DNA of 64,000 nucleotides from contig NZ_CP121110.1 in assembly GCF_029625315.1 (NCBI RefSeq), positions 2,737,001 through 2,801,000 on the forward strand. Reading direction: 5' to 3'. Each line of letters opens with the position of its first letter. Within the stretch, counting starts at the first letter, position 1. The notes beneath the pieces are model-generated. The model ran no database searches. It saw only the letters and a program-made list of their open reading frames with translations, and was not told the origin of the DNA. Positions 42,901 to 54,267 of this stretch are shown in pieces. The translations under genes and the position numbers were made by a program. Origin of the DNA: Flavobacterium ginsengisoli (GTDB lineage Bacteria; Bacteroidota; Bacteroidia; Flavobacteriales; Flavobacteriaceae).

Positions 42901-45900
42901 TATCAGTCGTTGTCGGAGCTGTTGCTGTTGCAGAACATTCTCCCGTAATATCTGCTAAAACAGGTTTTACAGGTTTCTGAGTGTCTTTAACAATTACCTT
43001 TTGAGTCGCAGTTTCTACGTTTCCGTTTCCGTCGCTAAAACTCCAGTTAATGGTATAAGTTCCCTGAGCGTTATAGGTCAGAGGATCTGTCGTTGTTCCT
43101 GTAACTGTCCCTTTGCAATTATCAGTCGTTGTCGGAGCTGTTGCTGTTGCAGAACATTCTCCCGTAATATCTGCTAAAACAGGTTTTACAGGTTTTTCTG
43201 TATCACTAACTTTTACTGTAGAAGCAGCAGAAGTGGCCTCACATCCAGTTGAAGAATTTTTAACTTTTACTTTATAATCTCCATCAGAATTTACAACTAA
43301 CGTAGAAGAAGTTTGACTAGGAATAACGGCATTATTTCTATACCAAACATAAGTTGGCGAACTTGCATTTGAATTGGCTGTCAAAGTCGTAGTTAAACAT
43401 GCCGTTAAATTTCCAGATATAGTTGCTGTAGGCAAAGCATTTGTTGTTACTGTATGAGTAGTTGTTACTGGTCCATTACATCCCACAGCACTTGCTGTGA
43501 TTGTAGTTGTTCCCGACCACCCTGCAACATAAGTTACTGCTCCAGTAGCTGAATTTATAGTATTTCCGCCTGTGCTACTTGCAGAATCTAGGCTATATGT
43601 AATATTACCTGTTGAATTTGTTGCTGTTGTAGTTCTTGTTATTGTTTCAACTCCTTGGCAACGAGAAGACGTTGATGGTGAAAATGATGCAATTGTTACA
43701 TTTGGTGATAAGGTAACTGTTCCTTGAATTGTTACTTCTACGCAAGGAGCAGTATGACCAACTGTAGTAATGATATAAGTACCAGCTGCTGTTGGATTTC
43801 CAGAAATTGTTACTGTTTTTGCATTAGTATCAACTGCAGCAGATAATCCTGCAGGCAAGTTAGATACTGTAGCATTTGTAGCACTTCCTCCAAAAGTATA
43901 TACTGCATTTGGAACTGATGCTCCAGAACAAACTGTTGGATTTTGAGTACCACTTGTAAATACAATATTTGAAGCTGTATTTATAACTGCCGCGACAGCA
44001 ATTCTAGACGTTGAAGTACAACCTGACGCTGTTACTGCTCCTACATAGTAAGTTGTAGTAGCTGTTAAAGTTGGAGTATTAAAAGTTGTTCCTGTTCCTA
44101 ATACTGTTGAGCTTGTAGGATCAGCATACCAATTAATAGTCGCTCCAGTTGATGCAGTTGCAGTTAATTTCACTGATCCGGAACCGCATATTGAACCTTC
44201 TGTTGTCGAATTTATTGTTGGTACTGTATTTATTGTTGCTTTAACTTCTGTTCTTGTTGGTGTAGTACAGCCATTGTCTGTTGCTTCAACATAATAAGAA
44301 GTTGTTGTAGATAAACTTGGTGTCGTAAAACTTTCTCCTGTTCCTAAAGACGTTCCTCCTGTTGATGCTTGCATACCAATTAATAGTTCCTGCTGATGCT
44401 GTAGCTCCTAAAATTACTTCTCCTGCACCACAACGTGAGTTAGAAGTGCTTGTTGTAATTGTTGGTTTTGCATTAATAACGAAATTAACCGCCGCTCTAC
44501 AATTTGAATTACCTGAACAAGTCGCATAATACGTTTTTGTTGTTGCTGTAGCGGTACTTGTCAATCCAGATCCTGTAACTCCCACTGGATTAAAAGAAGT
44601 ACCTGTATAAATTGATGAACCTCCTGTAGATGTAGTATACCATTCAATTCCCCCTATAGTATAATTTACAGTAATCTGCATATAATCTACATAGGCAGTA
44701 ATGTCATTATTTGATGTTCTAGTGATACTTGCAGATAAAGCAATTCCAAAATTTGCATTATTAATATCTGCGGGCGTCCAAGTGGTGTTCCATAAATCTG
44801 ATGATCCACCATAATTTGCCACAGAAGTAGAACTTGTTGACCAATTAGATCCTGTGATGCTTTTATTTTCACCAATAACAGTTCCTGCTTTAATTAGACT
44901 AACAACATTATCTTTAACATTCACTGTAGAGCTGGCAGTACTACCATAACGACCAATTGTAACTTGAATTCCAGTAATTGTAGCATTAGTAGGAATATTA
45001 AAATCAAAATCTGTTCCTTGAAGAGACCTCGTAGCAACAGTGGTATTCCCTCCACTGCTAACAGTTGCAGATGCATAACTTGAATCATTAGAAGTCACTC
45101 TTGAAGGATTAGACCAAGAAAGTGATGTAGTGCCTACACTATTACCTGCTCTTGCAATTTTTGCTCCTGTGCTATTAGATGTTCCACATGGAGAAGAAGC
45201 TGTCAATGATCCAGTTCCATCTTGACAAATAGTTACACCTGTCGCCGTTGGCGCTCCAACAACTGCATTAATAACAATACCAGTGTTTGCAGCAGAAGTA
45301 CATCCTTGTTCATTTGTTGTAGTTACAGAATAGGTACCTGGTACCAATCCAGAAAAAACACCTGTTGTACTATTTACTGAAGCAGAAACAGGATTTGTTC
45401 CCGTTAATGTATAACTTATTCCAGAACCGTTTGCAGGTGTATTAACAGTTATTGTACCTGTTGGAGCAGTACAAGTTGTTTGGGTTACACTAACTGTGGG
45501 AGCTGCAGGCAAAGCTAAAATTGAAATATCATCAACGGCAGTACCTGTTCCACTAAAATTTACACCTAGAACATTTGATTGGCCTGTACCTTCATACGTT
45601 TTATTTGCACTGCCATAAGCATTTGTAAATGCCGTTATTCTTCTAGTAGAATTGACTGTTGTACGTGTTGGATCAAGATATAAGGCTTGAGCATTTGCAC
45701 TATAAGTTCCTGCCGCTATAGAAGCGGCTACTTTTCCAATTAAAGTAATGGTAACAACTGCATTTTGTGCAATGTTAAACCCTCCAAAAACAGGATTATT
45801 AGCCGTAGCTGTAGCCGAATTAGCTAGAGTTCCTGCTGGTCCAGAAGCTCCAGTAGAATAAACTGCTGTAGCTGAATCAAATTCGATACCTGTTGGAAAA

Positions 45901-47630
45901 TTAAAATCCAACATCACACCTGCTGCGTTTCCAGCTCCCGTATTTTTTATTTCGATTTCATAAGAAACTTTTTCATCAATAGCATTACAAATTGCAGTTG
46001 CAGATAATGTTTTTACTTTCGTCTCAAGAACTGGAAAACAGTTAGCATTTACCTGTAAATTTGGCGGTACGTCTGCAACTGTAAAAGTTGAAACATAACC
46101 AACTGTTCCAGCTACAGCACCATGATTGATTCCTTTTCCTGCATTAGATTTACCTGCAGCCCCACCAAGCACACTAGTTGTAATGGTTACTGTGCTTGAA
46201 ACATTATGGCAGATAATTCCTCCACCTCCACCTCCACCTGGTCCGTGTTCATTGTTATCGTCATTTTCAGTATTTCCTCCGTCACCACCGTTCGCTTCTA
46301 TTTTTATACTTGCAATACTATTATTAGATACATTCAATAAAACTGTTCCGCCAGCTCCTCCTCCTCCTGCACCATCTGGTGAATTAGCATAAGTTCCTGG
46401 TGCTCCTTTTCCACCATTGGCATAAATGGTACCATTTCCTAAAACATTTCCAGCATTAATAAGAATAATTGCTCCTCCAACACCACCTTTTACACCAGTA
46501 GAGGCATCATTAGCATCTCCTGCACCTCCACCTCCGCCCATAATAAGCCTAGGAAATTTTTCAATTGTGGAATACGATTTTGATCCTGGTCTTCCTGCAC
46601 CTGTAAGATTATTAGAAAGGAGATCTCCTCCTCCTCCTTGCCAGCCAGCTCCTCCAAGACCACCAAATCCACCATTACCGCCACCGCCTCCGCCAGTGTT
46701 ATGGTCGTTACCGCCACCTCCAGCATTAGCAGGAGCTCCTCTTCCAGAAGAACCGCCTGGCATTCCTTCAACTGTATTTGCTACCTGATTAAAACCATCC
46801 CACATATATTTAGGTGTACCAGCTATTCCTTCTCCCTTTCCAGAAATTTTACTATTTCCTGAATCACCAACATAAGTTGTAGAATTATTAAGATCCGAAC
46901 CTGCTTTTGGACTATATCCTCCTCTAAATCCTCTTGAACTACCATCAATACTAAAGCCATTAAAATTGAAAGTTCCAGAAACATTAAAAGCAATAATACC
47001 ACCAGCAACTCCATTAAAAGGAGGCGTTGTGATATTAGCCGTCAGAGTTAAATTAGAGTATTGAGGCACTCTAACTACTTGAAATGTTCTTTTCCCTCTT
47101 GTTGTTGTAGCATCTGCATTATAAAAACTATTTAAGACACCACTATTATTACCAGTCCCTTTAAACGTTAAATTTCCTCCAGTCAAGGGCACATTATTTG
47201 TTGCGATTACATACTCAAAAACCCCAGTATTACCAAGAGATGTTAATCCAGTTCCTCCAAGATAATCTGGACCACTGTTCGTTGTACCAGAACCGTAACT
47301 AGTTGTATTGGTATAATTTATCGTAGCATCTTGCATTTGAATAATTAAAATCAAATCTCCTGCAGAGATTGGAGTTGCTCCAAAATTATTCGAGTATTGA
47401 TCTGTTGCTGGTACACCTGCTAGATATACAGATTGCGCCCCTGCACTTAATGTAACATTTCCAGTAATTGGATAATATGTATTGACAGAACTTGACACAG
47501 CAACAGGTCCGTCAACTCCAGGAGTTCCACATACTTGTGCGAATGAAAATATTGGTAATGTGACAAATGAAATAAAGAAAATTAGCCTAGAAAATCCAGA
47601 CTTACAAAAAGTAGAGTTACGCATAGACAA
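33998..47630 (-). CDS. Giant SprB-like repeat adhesin with T9SS type B sorting domain (apparent frameshift)
   Basis: Correcting one extra base (GCAAGC at 44367-44372, expected Ala-Ala in NWYAASTGG) gives ~4543 aa. Order: signal peptide (ending FSFAQ), Gly-rich segment (~297-345), Ig-like and SprB-type repeats, thirteen 73-aa HYR-like repeats (~1480-2430), four 96-aa repeats, paired ~100-aa cadherin-like repeats (~3085-3900) and a DUF11-like domain. The last ~95 residues are a gliding-motility-associated C-terminal domain (FSPNGDSKNARFYI, VEVYNRWGVLVF, LPVGTYFYILKY). That domain directs export through SprA. It is followed by a PorP/SprF and an OmpA-family gene. An adhesin moved or displayed on the surface is the likely role; the ligand is unknown. 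It is not sprB by synteny alone. Confidence 0.88.
35928..38371 (-). repeat. 603-bp repeats in adhesin (about four copies)
   Basis: A 603-bp (201-aa) unit recurs in exact register: the block reading ATTTGCAACCAGATT on the plus strand recurs every 603 bp at about 36540, 37143, 37746 and 38349, with a diverged relative near 35937. Each unit holds two alternating ~100-residue domains (ANADEIPSVLG... and DAVEDVIASINGNIGG...). Copies differ by only a few bases. Confidence 0.9.
38672..39830 (-). repeat. 288-bp repeats in adhesin (four copies)
   Basis: Four tandem 96-aa units (AVKDDFGTKTSGSTASVIG ... NPSNCKTA) recur every 288 bp. Neighbours alternate in third-position variants, for example Ala-Ala versus Val-Ala before EVKVENG, which suggests duplication in pairs. 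Confidence 0.9.
40347..43192 (-). repeat. Thirteen exact-length 219-bp tandem repeats in adhesin
   Basis: Thirteen units of exactly 219 bp (73 aa, ADITGECSATATAPTTTDNC ... VETATQKVIVKDTQKP) can be counted from CTCCCGTAAT on the plus strand at 40531, 40750, 40969, 41188 and so on every 219 bp to 43159. They are nearly identical. Variants mark history: the NCAG version occurs in units 6 and 13 of the protein, and the linker alternates KPVKPVL with KPVQPTL. Each unit has two Cys and fits a HYR-like Ig fold. Confidence 0.95.
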
Positions 47631-48150
47631 CTTGGGTTTGTGGAACAGAAATTTCGGATGCCAAAAAATGGATGAACATTTTTAGCATATTGATGAGATA
47701 CGTGAAAAAACAGAAAATGGATTTAAAAAAGCTTAGAACAGCTTTTTTAAGACATACATATAAAAAAGACATCATGTAGACCATTGTCATATAGTAAATT
47801 AAAGACTATAAAAGTCTTAACAGTTTTAAATTAAGTAGATTTGGAAAGCGCGAAAGTATATCGAGGAATGAAATCAATCCTCATTATTCCGACAAAATGC
47901 AGATAAAATCGTCAAACAACAGTTTTTAACAACTGTTCATAGCTTGAAAATCAAAAAAATATAAAAATACGACAATGAAATAGCAGAATTTTCTTAAAAA
48001 TTTAGAATATTTTCAAATTCCTACAGAATTTATTGACAAATAAGTAATTTAACGTAAGAAATAAAAAACAGCAAAAAGGGAATCTTAAAATAATAAAACA
48101 CTCATTATCAAGACTATAAATAACAAACATTAAACATTAAACAAAAATCC
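47631..48150. other. Long intergenic region upstream of the adhesin
   Basis: The 520 bp between the adhesin start and the queG stop are very AT-rich. I see no credible gene, no TAnnTTTG box in the adhesin's direction and no strong terminator. It must hold the adhesin's promoter and possibly a long 5' leader. Confidence 0.5.
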
Positions 48151-49078
48151 CTATTGTAAAAACTTGATATTTCGTTTTAGTCCATCAAATTTGGTTCTTT
48201 TGATAGGTGAGTTTTTAAAAACCTGTTTAAAAGTTTCTTCAGTAATTTCCATCCAGTCTTTTTTGGTAAAAGAAAGTAAATCTGGATTAGGGTTAAATAG
48301 CGGTTCTGAATGAGGTTTAGAAAATCGATTCCATGGGCAAACGTCTTGGCAGGTATCACAACCAAACATCCATTCATCGAATTTCCCTTTCATTTCTGCA
48401 GGAAGATTTTCTTTTAATTCTATAGTATAATACGATATGCATTTACTTCCGTCAACAATATACGGAGCAACAATTGCTTGAGTAGGACAAGCGTCGATAC
48501 AAGCTGTGCAAGATCCACAATGATCTGTAACTGCATGATCGTATTCTAAGTCTAAATCAATAATTAGTTCGGCAATAAAGTAAAAAGAGCCGACCCTTTG
48601 GGTAATAAGATTACTGTTTTTTCCAATCCAACCCAAGCCACTTTTAGCAGACCCAAGCCTTATCTAAAACAGGTGCAGAATCAACAAAAGCACGTCCTGA
48701 AACTTCTCCAATATTTTCCTGAATCGAATGGAGAAATTCTTTTAATTTGTCTTTAATTACAAAATGATAATCTTGTCCATAAGCATATTTAGAAATCTTA
48801 AAACTTTCTTCATTTTGTGTAGAATCTGGATAATAATTCAGTAAAAGTGAAACAACGCTCTTACCATCATCAACCAATAAAGTGGGGTCTAGACGTTTAT
48901 CAAAATGGTTTTCCATATAAGCCATCTGACCATTGCGATTGTTCTTCAGCCAATTTTCAAGCCGAGGGGCTTCTTTTTCCAAAAACCCCGCTTTAGATAT
49001 GCCACAAGAAAGAAATCCAAGCCTTTTGGCTTCTTCTTTTATAAACTTTGAATATGTTTCTTTCGAATTAATACTCAT
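48151..49078 (-). CDS. queG: Epoxyqueuosine reductase QueG (apparent frameshift)
   Basis: It performs the last step of queuosine tRNA modification, reducing epoxyqueuosine with cobalamin and two [4Fe-4S] clusters. The clusters are [12 protein letters not shown] and [13 protein letters not shown]. The N-terminal part has [14 protein letters not shown] and AYGQDYH. The frame breaks at GTCTGC (plus 48647-48652, read on the minus strand) where GCTGC gives [15 protein letters not shown], a conserved QueG stretch. Corrected length is 308 aa, as expected. The first codon overlaps the P450 stop by 4 bp. The break is probably a sequence error. Confidence 0.92.
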
Positions 49079-50421
49079 CTTTTTGAAAATGAAACTTCAA
49101 TATTAACAGGCTTTAAAGTCACTAAAGGATTAAAATTAACCGTTTCGTTTTTAGTTTTAATCTCGTACTTTTTTACAATTTGCGAAATTGTTAAACACAT
49201 TTCATAAATAGCAAAACCAGTTCCTATGCACATTCTTGGACCAGCGCCAAAAGGATAAAAGTACTGCATTGACTTTTTCTTTTGTTCGCCTAAAAATCGT
49301 TCTGGAATAAATTGATCTGGAATATCCCAATACTTTGGATTGCGATGTAATTCATAAAATGATATTCCAATTAATGTACTTTTTTTGATTTTAAATTCAG
49401 TCAAAGAATCATCTTCAACATTTTCTCTATCTGTAATCCAAGCAGGAGGATACAAACGCATTGATTCATTTAAAACCGCATTGGTATAAGTCATTTTCTG
49501 AAGCTGTTCAATAACATTATCAGTATGAGATTCTATCTCCGTGATTTCATCAAAAATCTTTTGTTGGATTTCAGGGTATCTTCCCAAAAAATGAAGTGTA
49601 AAAGTTAAAGCATTCGCTGTTGTTTCATGACCAGCAATGAATAAAACCTTAATTTCGTCAATCAACTGCTGCATAGACATGCTCTCTCCCGTATCTTCAT
49701 ATCGGGTTTCCATAAGCATATTAAGAAGGTCGTTGTATTCTTCATTCGAAGCATTTCTTCCTTCAATAATTTCTTGAATAATATTATTATTTTCTTCTGC
49801 TAAATTTAAATGCTTTCTGACTTGTCCGCTTAATGAAAACCACAATGCCTTATGAGGAAGTCTGATTTCTTTAACTAAAAACTTCTGAACTTCTTCTATA
49901 ATGAATTTTATTCTATGAAGCTTTTCTTCCGAAATTGAAAATTCAAATAATGACTTTGCAACAACATTAAAAGCAAGCTGACTCATTGCTGGAAAGACAT
50001 CAAAAAATTTATTTTCATCTAAATTATCAACTTCAGCAGTAATTGTTTTGTTCATATTGTCAACCAGCTGATTCATCTTTTGTTTATGAAAAGCAGGCTG
50101 AATAAGACGTCTTTGCTTTAACCAAAAATCACCATCGCTAGTTAAAAGTCCTTTTCCCAAATATTTTGAAAGATATACAGACTGAAATTTGGACTTGTTA
50201 TAATTTCTTTGATTTTTGACTAAAATATATTGCGCAATTTCATTGTCTCTGGATAAAATTATATACCTCGATAAGCCAATTCTAATAGAAAAAGAATCAC
50301 CAAATTTCTCAAAATATCTTTTATGAAAAGGAATTGGATTTCTTCGAACACCTTCAGCATCTTTAAAAAATCTCAATATTGAAAGTCTGGTCGGGTAACT
50401 ATAATTTATATGTTCAGACAT
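49075..50421 (-). CDS. Cytochrome P450
   Basis: A 448-aa soluble-type haem monooxygenase. I-helix oxygen-activation motif [13 protein letters not shown]-helix ExxR in [16 protein letters not shown]-like QFIPERFLG, and the haem-thiolate loop [17 protein letters not shown] carrying the axial Cys. There is no fused reductase, so electrons must come from separate ferredoxin or flavodoxin partners not present in this window. It lies between an esterase-like gene (61 bp upstream) and queG (overlapping by 4 bp). The substrate is unknown; the overlap with queG is positional and does not imply a shared pathway. Confidence 0.93.
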   Translation of the reverse strand: MSEHINYSYPTRLSILRFFKDAEGVRRNPIPFHKRYFEKFGDSFSIRIGLSRYIILSRDNEIAQYILVKNQRNYNKSKFQSVYLSKYLGKGLLTSDGDFWLKQRRLIQPAFHKQKMNQLVDNMNKTITAEVDNLDENKFFDVFPAMSQLAFNVVAKSLFEFSISEEKLHRIKFIIEEVQKFLVKEIRLPHKALWFSLSGQVRKHLNLAEENNNIIQEIIEGRNASNEEYNDLLNMLMETRYEDTGESMSMQQLIDEIKVLFIAGHETTANALTFTLHFLGRYPEIQQKIFDEITEIESHTDNVIEQLQKMTYTNAVLNESMRLYPPAWITDRENVEDDSLTEFKIKKSTLIGISFYELHRNPKYWDIPDQFIPERFLGEQKKKSMQYFYPFGAGPRMCIGTGFAIYEMCLTISQIVKKYEIKTKNETVNFNPLVTLKPVNIEVSFSKR

Positions 50422-50482
50422 CTTGAATAGAATTAAAGCAGTACTGTAAACAGTAATGATTATTTTATCTTTTTAATCAAAT

Positions 50483-51298
50483 TTACTTATTATGCTGTGA
50501 AATCCACTCTGTAATATTCTTTATGTTCTGTATTTCAGTTTCAGGTGTATTCATTCCAACATCATGTGCTTTACCTTCTCTAATGATTAATTTTGTTTCT
50601 ACTCCCTTTCTTTTTAATTCATTATAAAGATTTTGAGACTGACTAACGTTAACAACATTATCCGCGTCACCATGAATTAACAATGTCGGTACGTTTGAAA
50701 TATTACTAAACGGACTTATCTTAATTATTGCACTATTGTCTCCGCTAGAATCTATTTTAGTTCCAGCTAATTTTTCAATAATATCAAAACGACCGTTCTT
50801 TTTTCTAAATTCTAATACTTCAGGAGAATCTAATCTTGAAGGTGCGCAAAGCGCCGTTATAGATTTCATATTCTTTTTAGTGTACCCGTATAATAATGCC
50901 AAATGTGCACCAGCACTAATTCCAACAATATGATAACCATTTTTAGTGTAACCATACTTACCAGATTTTTTTGAAACATAACTAACAGCAGCATCAATAT
51001 CTGCTAATAAATCTTTAGCTGAAACACTATCATTTGCATAACGATAATCAACATTAGCAACAACAAATCCTTTATTAGCAATATCCTCTGCATGCTTTTT
51101 AGTATACTCAAGTCCACCCATTGACCAAGATCCTCCATGAATAAGAATAACTACTGGTAAATTTTTTAAATTTTCATTAGGAGCATACAAATCTAAAATC
51201 TGCTGAGATGATTTACCATAAGAAAGGTGGGGAAAATAATGAGTCTGACTAAAAGAGTTTAAACAAACAAATAGTACAAATAAAAAATAATGTTTCAT
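50483..51298 (-). CDS. Exported alpha/beta hydrolase (esterase-like)
   Basis: The 271-aa protein has a signal peptide (1-17). The BD-FAE/esterase fold follows: oxyanion-hole VILIHGGSWSMGG, nucleophile elbow GISAGAH (Ser), acid in LLIHGDADNVV (Asp) and base in REGKAHDVGM (His). It starts 6 bp after ruvB ends, in the same direction, so it is likely co-transcribed. The substrate cannot be predicted. Secretion to the periplasm or surface is inferred from the signal peptide; there is no T9SS C-terminal domain. Confidence 0.88.
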   Translation of the reverse strand: MKHYFLFVLFVCLNSFSQTHYFPHLSYGKSSQQILDLYAPNENLKNLPVVILIHGGSWSMGGLEYTKKHAEDIANKGFVVANVDYRYANDSVSAKDLLADIDAAVSYVSKKSGKYGYTKNGYHIVGISAGAHLALLYGYTKKNMKSITALCAPSRLDSPEVLEFRKKNGRFDIIEKLAGTKIDSSGDNSAIIKISPFSNISNVPTLLIHGDADNVVNVSQSQNLYNELKRKGVETKLIIREGKAHDVGMNTPETEIQNIKNITEWISQHNK

Positions 51299-51304
51299 AT
51301 GCTT

Positions 51305-52327
51305 TTAAAATAAACCTCCTTGAATGTTAGTATTAACTTTTCCTAAATGTTTATAGGCTTTCTCCGTAACTTCACGACCACGAGGCGTACGCATAATGAA
51401 TCCCTCCTGAATAAGGAAAGGTTCGTAAACTTCCTCAATAGTTTCGCTACTTTCAGAAACAGCAGTTGCCAAAGTCGAAAGACCAACAGGACCACCTTTA
51501 AATTTATTAATAATCGTCAACAATATCTTATTATCCATTTCATCCAAACCATGTGCATCAACATTTAATGCTTTTAAAGCATATTTAGAAATTTCCAAAT
51601 CGATTCTACCATTACCCTTAATCTGAGCAAAATCGCGAACGCGTCTCAACAATGCATTTGCGATACGAGGAGTTCCACGGCTTCTGCCTGCAATTTCAAT
51701 GGCAGCTTCCAGATCAATAGGTGTTTTTAATATAGAAGCACTTCTCTCAACAATCGTAGTTAAGAGTTCAGTTGTATAGTATTGTAAACGCGAAGATATT
51801 CCGAAACGAGCACGCATAGGTGCTGTTAATAATCCCGATCTTGTAGTAGCTCCAATCAAAGTAAAAGGGTTCAGATTGATCTGGACAGTTCTAGCATTTG
51901 GACCCGATTCAATCATGATATCAATCTTGAAATCTTCCATTGCCGAATACAAATACTCTTCAACAACTGGACTTAACCGATGAATTTCGTCAATAAATAA
52001 AACATCTCGTTCATCTAAGTTTGTCAACAAACCTGCTAAATCACCAGGTTTATCCAACACAGGCCCAGAAGTGATCTTAATACCTACTTGTAATTCATTA
52101 GCTAAAATATTTGCCAAAGTCGTTTTACCAAGACCTGGAGGCCCGTGAAAAAGTGCATGATCAAGTGCTTCTCCACGTTGGTTTGCTGCAGCAACAAAGA
52201 CTTTTAAATTTTCCAAAACTTGATCTTGTCCAGCGAAATCATCAAAGGACAGCGGACGTAATCTTTTCTCAAGATCTAACTCTTCTGAGTTATATCCTTT
52301 AGTAGTAGGATCTAGATTTTCATTCAT
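51305..52327 (-). CDS. ruvB: Holliday junction DNA helicase subunit RuvB
   Basis: A 340-aa AAA+ motor that drives branch migration with RuvA. Walker A is GPPGLGKTT, Walker [12 protein letters not shown], sensor region [19 protein letters not shown], and the C-terminal winged helix ends with [17 protein letters not shown]. Length and order are standard. It heads a unit with the hydrolase gene. A TATCTTTG box (plus 52332-52339) lies just upstream. It is separated from coxA by a terminator. Confidence 0.96.
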   Translation of the reverse strand: MNENLDPTTKGYNSEELDLEKRLRPLSFDDFAGQDQVLENLKVFVAAANQRGEALDHALFHGPPGLGKTTLANILANELQVGIKITSGPVLDKPGDLAGLLTNLDERDVLFIDEIHRLSPVVEEYLYSAMEDFKIDIMIESGPNARTVQINLNPFTLIGATTRSGLLTAPMRARFGISSRLQYYTTELLTTIVERSASILKTPIDLEAAIEIAGRSRGTPRIANALLRRVRDFAQIKGNGRIDLEISKYALKALNVDAHGLDEMDNKILLTIINKFKGGPVGLSTLATAVSESSETIEEVYEPFLIQEGFIMRTPRGREVTEKAYKHLGKVNTNIQGGLF

Positions 52328-52397
52328 CCTACAAAGATATATAAACTAATCAGTTTGTAAAACAGTTCAACTCAACGTTTAGAACTTTAACTAAACA

Positions 52398-52427
52398 AAA
52401 AAGGCTGTCATTTCTGACAGCCTTTGA
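52398..52427 (-). terminator. Terminator of the act-cox operon
   Basis: AAAGGCTGTCA / TGACAGCCTTT with a 4-nt loop (about 52400-52425), followed on the minus strand by a T run. It lies 8 bp past the coxA stop. Confidence 0.88.
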
Positions 52428-52434
52428 TTATTTT

Positions 52435-54237
52435 TTAGTGGTGTAAAACTTCTTCACCTTCTTTCATTGGTACATTTTGAGGAACAAAATCTACATCGTG
52501 ATTAGGGTTACTGTAGTCATACGGCCAACGATATACGTGAGGAATTTCTCCTGGCCAGTTACCGTGAATATGCTCAACTGGTGTTGTCCACTCTAAAGTT
52601 GTAGATTTCCAAGGATTTTGAACTGCTTTCTTACCGTAGAAAATACTGCTAAAAAAGTTGTATAAGAATACTAATTGGAATGCACCTCCTACAAGAGCAA
52701 ATGTTGTGATTAAAACATTCACATTTTGTAAATCATCAAATAATGGGAAGTTAGTATTTGTATAGTAACGTCTTGGCAAACCAGCTAACCCGATAAAGTG
52801 CATTGGGAAGAAAACTCCATAAGCGCAAACCGCAGTTACCCAGAAGTGAATATAACCTAAGTTTTTATTTAACATTCTTCCGTACATTTTAGGGAACCAG
52901 TGGTAAATACCAGCAAACATTCCATAAAGTGCAGAGATACCCATTACTAAGTGAAAGTGAGCAATTACGAAGTATGTATCGTGAACGTTAATATCTAGTG
53001 TACTATCTCCTAAAATGATTCCCGTTAGACCTCCAGTGATGAAAGTAGAAACCATTCCGATAGAGAATAACATTGCAGGATTAAATTGTAAGTTACCTTT
53101 CCATAAAGTTGTAATCCAGTTGAATGCTTTTACAGCAGATGGAATTGCAATCAATAAAGTTGTAAAAGTAAATACAGATCCTAAGAAAGGATTCATACCC
53201 GAAATAAACATGTGGTGACCCCAAACGATAGTAGATAAGAATGCAATTGCAAGAACTGACATAATCATCGCTCTGTAACCGAAAATTGGTTTACGAGCAT
53301 TTGTAGCCATAATTTCTGAAACAAGACCCATCGCTGGTAAGATTACGATATAAACCTCAGGGTGACCTAAGAACCAGAATAAGTGCTCGAATAATACAGG
53401 AGAACCTCCTTGGTAGTGTAAAACTTCACCAGCAATATAGATGTCAGATAAGAAGAATGAAGTACCGAAACTTCTATCGAAAATCAATAATAATGCTGCA
53501 GATAATAAAACCGGGAACGAAATAACACCAATAATAGCTGTTACGAAAAATGTCCAGATTGTAAGTGGAAGTCTAGTCATAGACATTCCTTTAGTTCTTA
53601 AGTTAAGTACAGTAACAATGTAATTTAAAGATCCCATCAAAGAAGATGCGATGAAAATAGCCATAGATACTAACCATAATGTCATACCTGTTCCTGATCC
53701 AGGGATTGCCTGTGGCAATGCACTCAAAGGAGGATAAATTGTCCATCCTGCAGATGCTGGTCCAGCCTCAACAAATAAAGAAGATAACATTACAACTGCA
53801 GATAAGAAAAACAACCAGTATGAAATCATATTCATAAATCCAGATGCCATATCTCTTGCTCCAATTTGAAGCGGAATCAATAAGTTACTAAATGTTCCAC
53901 TCAAACCAGCAGTCAGTACAAAGAATACCATGATGGTACCGTGAATTGTAACTAATGCTAGATAAATATCATTTGCCATTACACCATCAGGTGCAAATTT
54001 ATCTCCTAATAAAACATTAAATATTTTGAAAGACTCCTCTGGCCACGCTAATTGCATTCTGAAAAGCAAGGACATTGCAATCCCAATTACTCCCATAACA
54101 ATACCAGTAATCAAGTATTGTTTAGCAATCATTTTGTGATCAATACTAAAAATATATTTAGTAATGAACGTGTCTTTATGATGATGTTCGTGCTCGTGAT
54201 CGTGTCCGTGATCGTGACCGTGCGCTTCTGCTGACAT
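52435..54237 (-). CDS. coxA: Cytochrome c oxidase subunit I
   Basis: The 600-aa catalytic subunit reduces O2 to water and pumps protons at the inner membrane. A His-rich N-terminal tail (residues ~5-20) precedes twelve predicted helices. Ligand motifs: heme a His in LVTIHGTIMVFF, CuB His-Tyr pair in FGHPEVYIVILPAMG (conserved Tyr), CuB His-His in WGHHMFISG, and heme a3/a histidines in HDTYFVIAHFHLVMG. The PE of GHPEVYI supports an A-type oxidase. Subunit III is not fused; two subunit III genes lie at 12590-14203. It is the last gene of the ACIII operon, consistent with the ACIII-aa3 supercomplex known in F. johnsoniae. Confidence 0.97.
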   Translation of the reverse strand: MSAEAHGHDHGHDHEHEHHHKDTFITKYIFSIDHKMIAKQYLITGIVMGVIGIAMSLLFRMQLAWPEESFKIFNVLLGDKFAPDGVMANDIYLALVTIHGTIMVFFVLTAGLSGTFSNLLIPLQIGARDMASGFMNMISYWLFFLSAVVMLSSLFVEAGPASAGWTIYPPLSALPQAIPGSGTGMTLWLVSMAIFIASSLMGSLNYIVTVLNLRTKGMSMTRLPLTIWTFFVTAIIGVISFPVLLSAALLLIFDRSFGTSFFLSDIYIAGEVLHYQGGSPVLFEHLFWFLGHPEVYIVILPAMGLVSEIMATNARKPIFGYRAMIMSVLAIAFLSTIVWGHHMFISGMNPFLGSVFTFTTLLIAIPSAVKAFNWITTLWKGNLQFNPAMLFSIGMVSTFITGGLTGIILGDSTLDINVHDTYFVIAHFHLVMGISALYGMFAGIYHWFPKMYGRMLNKNLGYIHFWVTAVCAYGVFFPMHFIGLAGLPRRYYTNTNFPLFDDLQNVNVLITTFALVGGAFQLVFLYNFFSSIFYGKKAVQNPWKSTTLEWTTPVEHIHGNWPGEIPHVYRWPYDYSNPNHDVDFVPQNVPMKEGEEVLHH

Positions 54238-54267
54238 ATATTTGTACTTTAAATTTTCTTAATAATA

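Noticed and set aside
35928..43192. Regularly spaced repeats that could suggest a CRISPR array
   Set aside because: Units are 219, 288 or 603 bp, encode protein in frame and have no unique spacers; no cas genes nearby.
46126..46788. Proline-rich plus-strand frames near the adhesin N-terminus
   Set aside because: They are the antisense of the Gly-rich GGN/GGA codons of the adhesin.
33998..47630. Naming the adhesin gene sprB
   Set aside because: Architecture is SprB-like, but the neighbourhood (near queG and the XRE pair) and shorter length fit a paralogue better; identity needs a genome-wide comparison.
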